A stretch of 64,000 bases of DNA from the NCBI RefSeq assembly GCF_000972785.3, contig NZ_CP011253.3, positions 682,001 to 746,000 of the forward strand, in the 5' to 3' direction. This DNA comes from Pandoraea oxalativorans (GTDB taxonomy: Bacteria > Pseudomonadota > Gammaproteobacteria > Burkholderiales > Burkholderiaceae). Shown one piece after another: positions 18,081-27,372 of this stretch (position 1 is the first letter of the stretch; every line of letters starts with the position of its first letter). The notes below the pieces were generated by a model. The model was not told where the DNA came from and made no database searches. It was given only the letters and a program-made list of their open reading frames with translations. The translations under genes and the position numbers were made by a program.

Positions 18081-20579
18081 TCAATCCCCTAGCCGATCCA
18101 GCATCGTCTTCGTCACGCGTTGCTGCGACGCCTTATCGTAATCTGCCCACGGGTCTTCTTTCAGTGCGGTGAGGCGGTCTAGAGCGTTGCGCACGGTCCA
18201 GGCGTCGGCACCGGGCAAATCGGACAATTCCTCCCAATGGACCGGCACCGATACCGCCATGCCTTCTCTCGCCCGGGCCGAGTAGGCGCATACGGTCGTC
18301 GCCCCCCGGTAGTTGCGCAGATAGTCGATGAAACACTTCCCTACGCGATGCTTCGGTCCCATCGTCGCCGTGAACCGGTCGGGAAACACGCGCGCCATAT
18401 GCTTGGCAATGGCTTCTGCGAACGCCTTCGCGAAGTCCCATTCGTGACGCCTCGCCAAGGGGGTCACCACGTGCAGCCCCTTGCCGCCGCTCGTCTTCAC
18501 GAAAGCCGTCAGCCCCAATTCGTCCAGTAGCCCCCGAATGAGCTGCGCGCCTTCCACAATCTGCGCAAACGTCACCCCCTTGCCGGGGTCCAGATCGAAG
18601 ATCACGCGATCGGGACGCTCGATCAGATCGCTGCGCGCATTCCACGTGTGGAACTCCACCGACCCCATCTGCACGGCCCCGACGAGTGCGCGCGTATCGT
18701 CGATCTGCATCAGCGGTTCGTGGTCCGGATCGAGCGACGGGTCGAGCATGCGTACGCCGGTGATCGTCTTCGCTGCATGCTTCTGGAAGAACATCTCGCC
18801 GCCGATACCTTCCGGCGCACGCAGCACAGCCACCGGTCGGTCGGCGAGGTGCGGGAGCATCCATTGGCTGACGGCGTCGTAATACTCGGCGAGCTCGACC
18901 TTCGTCACGCCCGAGTGCGTGTCCATTACGCGTTCGCCGTGTGTGATCTTCACTGGAAGCGCGGATGATTGCGGCATGGGCGGTTTCTCCTTCGATGAGT
19001 TGACGGCACCGCTGCGGCGCGTCTCGCGGCGAATCTCCTTCGCCGGTTTGTCGGTGCGCATCGCGTGGAACGAGGCCTGACGCACATGGCCGTCGCGCGT
19101 CCACTCGGCGAAGCGGATTTCTGCGACCAGCGTCGGGCGCACCCAGTGCACACGCGCCTGCCCCCCCGGGCGCGGCGCAGGGGACAGTGCAGGGCGGGGC
19201 GTCTCAATCGCGTCGAGTTGCTTGCGCATGCGCAGCAACGCCTTGGCGTCGAAGCCAGTGCCGACCTTGCCCGCGTAGCGCAACGTCTTGCCGTCATCGT
19301 CGAAATAACCGAGCAGCAACGCGCCGAATCCCTGTCGCGAGCCGGCGGGTTCCGTGAACCCCAATACGACGAACTCCTGACGCTGCGAGCACTTGAGCTT
19401 GCGCCATGCGTCGCTGCGACCGTCGACATAGGTCGAGTCGTCGCGCTTGACGATGATGCCTTCGAGGCCCGCTTCGCACGCGCCGTGCCAGAGCGATCCG
19501 AGATCGCCTGCGACAGGTTGGAGCACGCGCACGGCATCCGTCTCTTTGCCTTCGAACATGCTTGATAGCCTTGCTTGTCGCTCGTGCAACGGCGCCTCGC
19601 GCAAATCCTCGCCGTTACACCATGGCAGATCGAAGACGTAGATGACGATGGCGCTCTGGGCGTCTTCGTCGAACGCACGTTGCAACGCCTGAAAGTCCGG
19701 TAACCCATGCTCGTTGGCGACGACCGCCTCGCCATCAAGCCACGCGTTGGGGAGACCGCGCTCACGCAAGGCGGTCACGGCGGGTTGGAAGCGGCGCGTC
19801 CAATCTTGCCCGGAGCGTGTGAAGACGCGAATGTCGTTGCCCGCAATGCGGATGAGGACGCGATATCCGTCGAGCTTCAACTCGGCGTGCCAGCCTTCGG
19901 ACGACGGTGCCTGATCGACGAGTGTCGCCAGCATCGGACGCATCTCGTCGGGTGGTTTCGTCGACGATCTGCGTGTCGTCGCAGGTTTCGACGTCGGCGG
20001 CTCGGTATGCGGTAATGCATGCCCGTCGTCATGCCGGTGAATCAACAACCATTGCGGTTGGCGCGCGGGTTTGTCGGTGCGCACCAACGTCCAGTGTCCG
20101 TTGAGTCGTTCGCCTTGTAATGTGAACGACAACTTGCCGTTCGCGTAATCGCGCGATGCGTTGCCGTCGGGTATCCAGATGCCTCGATCCCAGATGTCGA
20201 CGTGCCCCGCACCGTAGTTGCCTGCGGGAATGTCGCCTTCGAAGTCGGCGTAAGCGAGCGGATGGTCTTCGACCTGAACCGCCAGTCGCGGACGGCTGAC
20301 ATCCGGACTCGGTTGCTTCGGCAGCGCCCATGAACGCAGGGTGCCGTCGAGTTCCAGACGGAAGTCGTAATGGAGATGGCTGGCGTCATGCCGTTGGATG
20401 ACATACCGCAGCGCATGCTGGCGGGATGCACGCTTACCGCGCGGCTCTGGCGTCGCAGAGAAGTTGCGTTTCGCATCGTACGCCGCGAGTGGATCGGCGG
20501 ATGTGCGACGGCGACCCGGTTTCGCACTCGTCGCTTTGGTCGGCTTGTCTGAGGCGCGTCTTGGCATCGTCGCGCTCAC
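18081..20579 (-). CDS. ligD: Multifunctional non-homologous end-joining DNA ligase LigD
   Basis: 832 residues from GTG at 20579, overlapping the ku stop. Domains in order are a 3'-phosphoesterase (about 50-185, with RHDASHLHYDFRLELDG and EDHPLAYADFEG), an ATP-dependent ligase (about 213-500, nucleotidyl-lysine K235 in AELKLDGYR) and an archaeo-eukaryotic primase-type polymerase (about 545-825, acidic pair in IFDLDPGKG). It processes and seals Ku-bound double-strand breaks. PE-LIG-POL order is the usual arrangement in pseudomonads and Burkholderiales. The linker about 185-212 is basic and probably flexible. It is translationally coupled to ku. Confidence 0.97.
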   Translation of the reverse strand: MSATMPRRASDKPTKATSAKPGRRRTSADPLAAYDAKRNFSATPEPRGKRASRQHALRYVIQRHDASHLHYDFRLELDGTLRSWALPKQPSPDVSRPRLAVQVEDHPLAYADFEGDIPAGNYGAGHVDIWDRGIWIPDGNASRDYANGKLSFTLQGERLNGHWTLVRTDKPARQPQWLLIHRHDDGHALPHTEPPTSKPATTRRSSTKPPDEMRPMLATLVDQAPSSEGWHAELKLDGYRVLIRIAGNDIRVFTRSGQDWTRRFQPAVTALRERGLPNAWLDGEAVVANEHGLPDFQALQRAFDEDAQSAIVIYVFDLPWCNGEDLREAPLHERQARLSSMFEGKETDAVRVLQPVAGDLGSLWHGACEAGLEGIIVKRDDSTYVDGRSDAWRKLKCSQRQEFVVLGFTEPAGSRQGFGALLLGYFDDDGKTLRYAGKVGTGFDAKALLRMRKQLDAIETPRPALSPAPRPGGQARVHWVRPTLVAEIRFAEWTRDGHVRQASFHAMRTDKPAKEIRRETRRSGAVNSSKEKPPMPQSSALPVKITHGERVMDTHSGVTKVELAEYYDAVSQWMLPHLADRPVAVLRAPEGIGGEMFFQKHAAKTITGVRMLDPSLDPDHEPLMQIDDTRALVGAVQMGSVEFHTWNARSDLIERPDRVIFDLDPGKGVTFAQIVEGAQLIRGLLDELGLTAFVKTSGGKGLHVVTPLARRHEWDFAKAFAEAIAKHMARVFPDRFTATMGPKHRVGKCFIDYLRNYRGATTVCAYSARAREGMAVSVPVHWEELSDLPGADAWTVRNALDRLTALKEDPWADYDKASQQRVTKTMLDRLGD

Positions 20580-21553
20580 TTGGTTCTGGTGGATTTAGTC
20601 GACTTGGCGCGCTTGACCGATGCCTTCTTGGCCGCCGTCTTCTTAGTCGTCTTGCTGTCCGACGCTTTCGTCGACGATTTTTCCGAACTACGCGCCTTCA
20701 CAGGCTTCGCCTCGACGTCCTGCGCATCGACGGTCCCGGCATCGCGCTCGCCCTTCGTCCCGAGGCTCTGCTTGAGTAGCGCCATCAAATCGGTGACGCT
20801 GCCGCCGCTCGCCAGCTTCGGGGCGCTCGCTTCGATCTGTGCGACCTCGCGTGTCTGACCGGACGCGATCTTGCGGTCGATGAGCGCCTTGAGGTCGTCC
20901 TGAAACGTGTCGTGATAATCGCCGGGATGCCACGGCCCGGACATCTCGTCGATCAGCCGGATCGCCATGTCCAGTTCGCGCTCGCCGGGCGCGGCGAGTT
21001 TCTGCAACTTCTCCTTCGTCAACCCGACCTCGGCCGGATCGCGCATCTCGTCCTGCCATCTGAGGGTGTCGAGTACGAGCGCGTCGCCCGCTGGCGCGAG
21101 CACGGCGAGATGCGCGCGCGTGTGCATCACCACGCGCGCGATGCCCAGCTTGCCCGCCTTGATGAGCGCCGCGTGCAGCAGCGCGTAGGCCTTTGCGCCG
21201 CCACGCTCGGGCACGAGGTAGTAAGGCGTATCGAGATACATGAACGAGACGTCCGTGGCATCGACGAACGCCAGAATGTCGACGGTCTGCGTCGCCGTCG
21301 GATTGGCCGAGCGGATCTCGTCGTCGCTGAGCACGACATAGTTGCCTTTCTCGTACTCGTAGCCGTGCACGATCTGGTCGCGCGGCACTTCTTTGCCGTT
21401 CTCCTTGTTCACGCGCTTGTAGCCGACCGGCGACATGGTGCGCTTGTCGAGCCAGTCCAGATCGAGCTTGTGTGTCGTCGAGGCAGGAAACAGGGTGACG
21501 GGTACGTTGACCAGTCCGAAGCTGATGGCGCCCTTCCAGATTGCGCGAGCCAT
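20576..21553 (-). CDS. ku: Ku protein for non-homologous end joining
   Basis: 325 residues from ATG at 21553 (MARAIWKGAISFGLVNVPV), the conserved bacterial Ku opening. The Ku core (about 1-255) contains LDWLDKRTMSPVGYKRVNKE and VPERGGAKAYALL. The extreme C terminus is a Lys/Ser/Thr-rich tail, as seen in Ku proteins that bind DNA non-specifically and recruit LigD. Its TGA stop overlaps the ligD GTG (GTGA), so translation is coupled. Ku homodimers bind broken DNA ends in the nucleoid. Confidence 0.97.
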   Translation of the reverse strand: MARAIWKGAISFGLVNVPVTLFPASTTHKLDLDWLDKRTMSPVGYKRVNKENGKEVPRDQIVHGYEYEKGNYVVLSDDEIRSANPTATQTVDILAFVDATDVSFMYLDTPYYLVPERGGAKAYALLHAALIKAGKLGIARVVMHTRAHLAVLAPAGDALVLDTLRWQDEMRDPAEVGLTKEKLQKLAAPGERELDMAIRLIDEMSGPWHPGDYHDTFQDDLKALIDRKIASGQTREVAQIEASAPKLASGGSVTDLMALLKQSLGTKGERDAGTVDAQDVEAKPVKARSSEKSSTKASDSKTTKKTAAKKASVKRAKSTKSTRTK

Positions 21554-21830
21554 AGATGCTCCCAATGCTGTGACCGAATGTGGGGTTCCGGGAGTGCACG
21601 AAGCAGAGCAGCGCCGAACGTGCAGGAAATCCCGTATAGGCATCACCCGCGCGCTTGCATGCCGCATGGCCGCCCTATTACGTTGCGATTCATCCCGAGG
21701 CGTGCCGGTTCCCCTGCATTGATTTTCTCAATGCCGATGGCCATGTCATAAGGATTCCTTGATGAAACAAAGCGGCAAGACGCTCATCCCATTGGAATCG
21801 ATGCGTGACATCAGCAAGGGGAGATAGGCA

Positions 21831-22559
21831 ATGGCGATGATCGTGGCAGGGCGATTCACGACGTTCGATCAGGCGAATCTGGTGGCGAGCCGGTTATACG
21901 ACCGGTCCTTTCGACCGTCCGACGTGTCGGTGTTCTTTCTGAATCCCACCGGCCAGCACGCCAAGTTTGCGTTGGGCGGCGATGTGGATGCCGATGCTGC
22001 GGCGCGTCCGGCGAGCCGGGGCGCGGCGCAGGGCGTCATCGCGGGTGGGGCCTTCGGACTTGCGCTGGGCGCGTTGTTATACGTCGCGGTCTGGCGCTTC
22101 TGGCTCGTGCCTGTCGTCGGCATGATGGCGGGGGCCTATCTGGGCGCCTTCCTCGGCGCTTTGCGACGCATGCAGAGCCGCGAGCGCGTATCGGCAAAGC
22201 AGGCAGGTATGCGAGACGCTGGGGTGATACTAGCCACACACGTCAGCGAATCCACGGCGGGTACGGCGATTGCCGTGCTGCGCGATGCGGGCGCGGCGGA
22301 AATCGAGCAGGCGAATGGCGTGTGGGAAGGGGGCGAATGGCGCGACTTCGATCCGGTGCAGCACGCACATCATGCACAGCGCGCGTCCTCGGCGCGCGAC
22401 GCCGAGCCCCAAGCCGAGCCGACGATTGGCGTGGCGGCCAACGAGCACCGTACTCGCGAAGACCGTGAAGACCGCGAGGGCCGCGAAGGCGCTACCGATC
22501 ACACCCCGTCGACCCGCGACGAGACCCGCGAACGGCCCCGGCGCACCGACTGGCTGTAG
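21831..22559 (+). CDS. Hypothetical membrane protein with glycine-rich hydrophobic hairpin
   Basis: 242 residues. The N-terminal part (MAMIVAGRFTTFDQANLVASRLYDRSF) resembles proteins that modulate by residue-averaged loops. It is followed by a glycine-rich hydrophobic hairpin, AQGVIAGGAFGLALGALLYV and LVPVVGMMAGAYLGAFLGAL (about 65-110), and a second small domain (DAGVILATHVSESTAGTAIAVLRDAGA). The C-terminal 70 residues are highly charged and repetitive (REDREDREGREG). It is probably a membrane-associated stress protein of unknown function. It is divergent from ku across 277 bp. Confidence 0.65.
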   Translation: MAMIVAGRFTTFDQANLVASRLYDRSFRPSDVSVFFLNPTGQHAKFALGGDVDADAAARPASRGAAQGVIAGGAFGLALGALLYVAVWRFWLVPVVGMMAGAYLGAFLGALRRMQSRERVSAKQAGMRDAGVILATHVSESTAGTAIAVLRDAGAAEIEQANGVWEGGEWRDFDPVQHAHHAQRASSARDAEPQAEPTIGVAANEHRTREDREDREGREGATDHTPSTRDETRERPRRTDWL

Positions 22560-22598
22560 AACGATTGCGTTCCTTAATGACTGTTCAGGAGGCTGACA

Positions 22599-22850
22599 AT
22601 GCTGTCGATCCATACCGGTTTCGTCGTTTGCCCGACCTGCAAGGCCCGGTTCGCCGTGGCGGCCAGTGAGCCGAGCGTTCAGGCGCTGCACGACTATCTC
22701 CATTCGGAGGCCGAAGTGAAGTGCCCGACCTGCGATACCGTTTTCGCGACGTGCAACGCCAGGAGCAGCATCGAGTTCGAGCCCGTCAACGACGGCGAGA
22801 CGCTGTCGCCGTCTCCCGAACGAAGCATCGACGGGCTCGATAATCACTGA
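22599..22850 (+). CDS. Small zinc-ribbon-like protein
   Basis: 83 residues with two CPxC knuckles, CPTCKARF (residues 11-18) and CPTCDTVF (about 42-49), spaced as in a zinc ribbon. The C-terminal tail is acidic. It begins 39 bp after the preceding membrane-protein gene, with AGGAGGCTGACA as ribosome site. No function is recognised. It may be cotranscribed with 21831-22559. Confidence 0.65.
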   Translation: MLSIHTGFVVCPTCKARFAVAASEPSVQALHDYLHSEAEVKCPTCDTVFATCNARSSIEFEPVNDGETLSPSPERSIDGLDNH

Positions 22851-22892
22851 ATCGCGGCGTAATCGTCGCAAGCGTCAGCGGTTCACAGCGGC

Positions 22893-23840
22893 TTACAGTG
22901 GCGTCAGCACCGGTTCGCCCGCCTGATAGCGGCGGGTATTCTCCATGAACATCGAGAGGGTGGCCGCTTCCGCTTCTGGCGAACGGCCCGCCACGTGCGG
23001 GCTCAGCACGATGTTCTGCAAGTCGATGAGTGCGGCGGGCGGCGACGGCTCGCCTTCATAGACGTCCAGCCCCGCGCCAGCGATCACACCGTTGCGCAAT
23101 GCATCGGCAAGCGCTGCGGTGTCGACGACGCTGCCGCGCCCCAGATTGACGAGAAAGCCGTCTTTGCCGAGCGCGCGTAGCACGTCGGCATTGATCATGT
23201 GATGGGATTCCGCGCCGCCTGGCGCCGTCACCACCAGAATGTCGGCCCATTCGGCCAGTGCCGTCACGCTGTCGAAGTACTGATAGTGCGAAGGGAGGTC
23301 GTCGCGACGGTTCCGGTTTCGGTAGCCAATCTGCATATCGAAGCCTTCGCCGCGTTTGGCGAACTGGCGGCCCACCGCACCAAGGCCGACGACCCCGAGC
23401 TTCTTCCCGGCGACACCCGGTTGCATGGGCAGCGCGTCGCGCCAGATGCCCTTGCGGCATGCCGCGTCATATTCCGGAATGCGGCGAATGGCGGCGAGCA
23501 GCAGGGCGAAGCCCTGATCCGCCACGGTCGGGGCGTTGGCACCTGCGCCATGCACCACCACGACGTTGCGCGCGCGCATCGCCGGAATGTCCAGATTCTC
23601 GTAACCGGCGCCGAGTGCGCTGACCAGCTCGACGTTCGGCAACTGCGTCAGTTCGGCAGCGCTCATGCCACGCGAGCCGTTGGTGAGCACGAAACGCACG
23701 CGCTCACTTTCCGGTCCCCAGCCTTCCGGCGTCGGATGGTGGCTCGGGCGGTAAATCACTTCGAAACGGGTTTGCAGTTCGGACGACTGCTCGGGATGCA
23801 TCGGGATGATGACCAGCAAGGGGGGCAGCGACACCTTCAA
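22893..23840 (-). CDS. D-isomer-specific 2-hydroxyacid dehydrogenase
   Basis: 315 residues. The NAD(P)-binding domain has VVGLGAVGRQFAKRGEGF (about 150-167). Catalytic Arg lies in LVNLGRGSVVDT, Glu in YEGEPSPP and His in SPHVAGRSPEA. It is closest in style to glyoxylate/hydroxypyruvate reductases. It lies at the downstream end of the 3-hydroxybenzoate operon, 113 bp beyond the transporter gene. Pathway membership is therefore possible but not required by known gentisate chemistry. Confidence 0.9.
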   Translation of the reverse strand: MKVSLPPLLVIIPMHPEQSSELQTRFEVIYRPSHHPTPEGWGPESERVRFVLTNGSRGMSAAELTQLPNVELVSALGAGYENLDIPAMRARNVVVVHGAGANAPTVADQGFALLLAAIRRIPEYDAACRKGIWRDALPMQPGVAGKKLGVVGLGAVGRQFAKRGEGFDMQIGYRNRNRRDDLPSHYQYFDSVTALAEWADILVVTAPGGAESHHMINADVLRALGKDGFLVNLGRGSVVDTAALADALRNGVIAGAGLDVYEGEPSPPAALIDLQNIVLSPHVAGRSPEAEAATLSMFMENTRRYQAGEPVLTPL

Positions 23841-23953
23841 TCTCCGTCAGAGGAATTTGGACCGACGGCGACAGGTGGGCAGGCACCTCGATTCGCCGTC
23901 AGTCGACACTCTATCCCTATCCGCGACGGATTGCGCGGCGCATCAGCGCCGGA

Positions 23954-25297
23954 TCATGCCGCCGCTTCGACGGCGAGCGCGGCCTGGCGGTGGCGAATGC
24001 GGCCGAGCGTGAGCATCGTGAAACCGGCCAGCACCGCAGGCACGCCGATGGCGGCGAACAGCGCGGGCATCGACCATCCCATGGCGAGCATCGACGCACC
24101 GCCCACCGACCCGACCACCGAGCCCATGCGTCCGACACCGTTTGCCCAGCTTACGCCGGTCGCGCGGCAATCCGTCGGATAGAACTCGGCGGAGAGTGCG
24201 TTCGCGCCGACCTGACCGCCCGAGACGCAGAACCCGGCCCAGAACACGGCGACCGAAGCGAGCACCGGCGAACTGGCCAACGGGCCGACGGCGGCCACGC
24301 ACACGCCTGCCAGTACGTAGGCGGTTGCGAGCACGTAATGGGGATTGAAGCGGTCCATCAGCCAGCCGAGGACGATGGCCCCGAGCGTGCCGCCGACCTG
24401 GAACATCGCCGTGACGATGGCCGCGTTACGCAGTGTCAGGCCGTTCGTGCGAAGCAACGTCGGCAGCCAGCTCGAGAGCAGATAGATCACCAGCAGGCTC
24501 ATGAAGAACGTCACCCAGAAGAGCAGGGTGCCACGCAGCAATTCCGGCTTGAACAGATGCCGCACCGGCGACGTGGTCGACGGTTTCATCGCCACATTGA
24601 ACGTAGCACCGCGCAGATCCTCATGCGGCGCGATGCGTTGCAGCGACGCGGCCACGCGCTCCGGCGACTTGCCCGCCATCACCAGATAGCGCACGGATTC
24701 AGGCAACGCGCGGATCAGAATCACGCCGAGTACGACGGGCATCACACCACCGACGACCAGCACCGAACGCCAGCCGAACGCTTCGATCAGGCCTGCCGAG
24801 GCGAGACCGCCCAGGGCGGAGCCCAACGTGAAGCCGCAGAACATGGTGGTCACAAGAAACGAACGGCGCGAGTCGGGGCAGTATTCCGACGTCAGCGTGA
24901 TCGCGTTCGGCATCGCACCGCCGAGGCCGAGGCCCGTCAGGAAGCGCAGGGCGACGAGGTGCCACAGGTCCATCGACCAGGCCGACGCGAGACTCGCGAC
25001 GCCGAAGAACAGCACCGAGAAGATGAGGATGGTCTTGCGTCCGAACTTGTCGGCGAGCGGGCCAAACAGGAACGCACCGGCCATGAGACCGGCAAGTCCT
25101 GCGCCGAACAGCGGGGCGAGATGCGCGGGCGTGAGTGACCATTCGGCACGAATGGCGGGGGCGATGAAGCCGATGGCCGCGGTATCGAAACCGTCGATGG
25201 CGACGATCAGGAAGCATAGAACGACGATCATCATCTGAAACGGCGAGATGCGATGCCGGTCGATGAATGCCGTCACGTTGATGGGATTCGCTGGCAT
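23954..25297 (-). CDS. MFS transporter, AAHS family, likely 3-hydroxybenzoate/gentisate importer
   Basis: About 447 residues from the ATG near 25297 (MPANPINVTAFIDRHRIS), with GGAGACACCCC upstream; an in-frame GTG farther upstream lacks such a site. Helix-1 signature AIDGFDTAAIGFIAPAI, loop GPLADKFGRK and GLGLGGAMPNAITL identify the aromatic acid:H+ symporter family. It is in line with the 3-hydroxybenzoate 6-hydroxylase gene upstream, supporting uptake of 3-hydroxybenzoate or gentisate. It resembles the AAHS protein at 12917. Confidence 0.92.
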   Translation of the reverse strand: MPANPINVTAFIDRHRISPFQMMIVVLCFLIVAIDGFDTAAIGFIAPAIRAEWSLTPAHLAPLFGAGLAGLMAGAFLFGPLADKFGRKTILIFSVLFFGVASLASAWSMDLWHLVALRFLTGLGLGGAMPNAITLTSEYCPDSRRSFLVTTMFCGFTLGSALGGLASAGLIEAFGWRSVLVVGGVMPVVLGVILIRALPESVRYLVMAGKSPERVAASLQRIAPHEDLRGATFNVAMKPSTTSPVRHLFKPELLRGTLLFWVTFFMSLLVIYLLSSWLPTLLRTNGLTLRNAAIVTAMFQVGGTLGAIVLGWLMDRFNPHYVLATAYVLAGVCVAAVGPLASSPVLASVAVFWAGFCVSGGQVGANALSAEFYPTDCRATGVSWANGVGRMGSVVGSVGGASMLAMGWSMPALFAAIGVPAVLAGFTMLTLGRIRHRQAALAVEAAA

Positions 25298-25408
25298 GGG
25301 GTGTCTCCTCTGAGGTGCCAGAAGCCGCGCGAGCGCAGGTGAGCGGTCGCGCGACGGGTCCACGCGGTGGAATTTTTTTGTTCCGCGTGGGGTATTGCGG
25401 TTACCGCC

Positions 25409-26626
25409 TTATGCGTCGGCCAGCCACGGGGTTTGCGACAGGCAGTTCTCGGCGCGCCAGCCGTGCAGCCATTGCAGGGCGTCGTAGAACTGCGTCTGCG
25501 TGCGGCCCTTCCACAGCGAGTTGCGCACCCAGCGATCCACGCCCTTGGCGTGATAGACGCGGCCCATGTCGCGTGCGCCGTAAAGCACGCGCGCGGTGCG
25601 CGGGATGCGGGCGTATTCGTAACGACGGAAGGCCTCGGTGAAATCGCCGTTCGCTGCCGTGTAGGCCGCACCGAGCGTGACGGCGTCTTCGAGTGCCTGA
25701 CACGCGCCTTGCGCGATGTACTGGGTCATCGGATGTGCAGCGTCGCCGAGGATCGTCGCGCGGCCAAAGCTCCACTGCTCGACCGGGTCACGGTCGGCGG
25801 TGGCCCAGCGACGCCACGACGTCGGACGGTCGAGCATCTGATGCGGCAACGCGTCGATGCCTTCGAAGTACGACAGCACTTCTTCCTTGCTGCCGTCGCG
25901 CACGCCCCACACTTCCTGTTCGCGGCTGTGGAACGTGACGACGAGGTTGTATTGCTTGCCGCCGCGTAGCGGGTAGTGCACGAGGTGGCAGTTCGGACCG
26001 GCCCACACGACCGGCGCATTCACCTGCAAGTCCTTCGGCATGTTCTCGACATCGACCACCGCGCGGTAGACCACATGGCCCGTTACACGCGGCTCGTCGC
26101 CGATCAGTGCGGCGCGCACGGCGGACTTCACGCCATCGCAGCCGATCACGGCGTCGGCGGTGTGACGCTCGCCGTGCTGGTCGACGACGGTGACGCCATG
26201 CGCATCCTGTTCCAGCGACACGACGCGGGTGGCCGTGCGGAACTGGATTCTCGGATTGCGTTGCACGGCTTCGAGGATCGACAGATGAATATCAGCGCGA
26301 TGGATCACGGCGTACGGATTGCCGAAGCGCTCGCGATACGGCGCGCCAACGTCGACTTGCGCGATGATGCTGCGGTCGATGGCGTCGCGCAGCGTGATGT
26401 GATCGGTGAAGACCGAGCGTCCTCGCGCGGCCTCGCCGACACCGAGCGCATCGAGCGCGGCGAAGGCGTTGGCTGCCAACTGGATGCCCGCACCGATTTC
26501 GCCGATGGTCTCGGCCTGTTCCAGCAGCTCGATCTGCACGCCCTGATTGGCGAGCGCGAGCGCAGCGGCGAGGCCGCCGATGCCGCCGCCGACGACCAGC
26601 GCTTTGGGTTGATGGGGTTGCGTCAT
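25409..26626 (-). CDS. 3-hydroxybenzoate 6-monooxygenase (FAD-dependent)
   Basis: 405 residues from ATG at 26626 (MTQPHQPKALVVGGG) with GAGGAGACAAGC upstream. The FAD-binding Rossmann motif is VVGGGIGGLAAALALANQG (about 10-28), the GD motif is ATILGDAAHPMTQY, and the DG-type motif is ADAVIGCDGVKSAVR. These are class A flavoprotein hydroxylase features. The neighbouring gentisate dioxygenase, maleylpyruvate isomerase and fumarylpyruvate hydrolase point to para-hydroxylation of 3-hydroxybenzoate to gentisate with NADH and O2. Salicylate 5-hydroxylation is less likely because that uses multicomponent enzymes. Confidence 0.9.
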   Translation of the reverse strand: MTQPHQPKALVVGGGIGGLAAALALANQGVQIELLEQAETIGEIGAGIQLAANAFAALDALGVGEAARGRSVFTDHITLRDAIDRSIIAQVDVGAPYRERFGNPYAVIHRADIHLSILEAVQRNPRIQFRTATRVVSLEQDAHGVTVVDQHGERHTADAVIGCDGVKSAVRAALIGDEPRVTGHVVYRAVVDVENMPKDLQVNAPVVWAGPNCHLVHYPLRGGKQYNLVVTFHSREQEVWGVRDGSKEEVLSYFEGIDALPHQMLDRPTSWRRWATADRDPVEQWSFGRATILGDAAHPMTQYIAQGACQALEDAVTLGAAYTAANGDFTEAFRRYEYARIPRTARVLYGARDMGRVYHAKGVDRWVRNSLWKGRTQTQFYDALQWLHGWRAENCLSQTPWLADA

Positions 26627-26720
26627 GCTTGTCTCCTCGGGCATTGCCTGCCCTCCTGCTTTTTCGTTCACTTCCCGCGCATGCCGCCAGCGTCGTCTGA
26701 GAACGCTGGCGTGACTTCAC

Positions 26721-27362
26721 TCACGCCGAGTAGTCCGGTTGACGGCTGGGGGCCGCCGCGAGAAACGCCGGATGCGTTTGCGCCAGCGCGAACACCGCCA
26801 TCGCGCGCGGATATGCCGACAGATCGCAACCCATGCGCTGCGCGTTGGCGATCTGCGGGATCAGGCAGATGTCGGCGAGCGTGGGCGTGTCGCCGAAGCA
26901 CCATGCGCCGTGGCCGTACTTCACCAGCAGACGCTCCACGCCGGCCATGCCTTCTGCGACCCAATGGCGATACCACGCGTCCTTCTGCTCGGCCGACAAG
27001 CCGAGCGGCCCTTGCAGATACTTCAGGATGCGCAGGTTGTTCACCGGGTGGATGTCGCAACTGATGAGCATCGACAGTTCGAGCACACGCGCACGTGCTT
27101 CGATGTCCTGCGGCACCAGACGCGTCTGCGGATACTTCGCGTCGAGATAGTCGATGATGGCGAGCGATTGACCGAGCGAGACGTCGCCATCGACCAGCGC
27201 GGGCACGGTGGCCGACGCGTTCACTTCGTCGACATACGGCTGCGCGCGATGCTCACCGACGCGGATGTTCACCGGAATCGTGTCGAACGCAAGTCCCTTG
27301 AGCGCGAGGGCGATGCGTACGCGGTACGACGTCGAACTGTTGAAAAAGCTGTAGAGCTGCAT
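26721..27362 (-). CDS. nagL: Maleylpyruvate isomerase (zeta-class GST-like)
   Basis: 213 residues from ATG at 27362 (MQLYSFFNSSTSYRVRIALALKG). SSxSxRVRIALA is the glutathione-binding signature of zeta-class GST isomerases, with VPALVDG and LGQSLAIIDYLD completing the thioredoxin-like domain. It converts maleylpyruvate to fumarylpyruvate with glutathione as cofactor. It starts 10 bp after the fumarylpyruvate hydrolase stop, and gentisate dioxygenase is encoded upstream, so maleylpyruvate rather than maleylacetoacetate is the expected substrate. Confidence 0.92.
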   Translation of the reverse strand: MQLYSFFNSSTSYRVRIALALKGLAFDTIPVNIRVGEHRAQPYVDEVNASATVPALVDGDVSLGQSLAIIDYLDAKYPQTRLVPQDIEARARVLELSMLISCDIHPVNNLRILKYLQGPLGLSAEQKDAWYRHWVAEGMAGVERLLVKYGHGAWCFGDTPTLADICLIPQIANAQRMGCDLSAYPRAMAVFALAQTHPAFLAAAPSRQPDYSA

Positions 27363-27372
27363 GACCGTTGCC

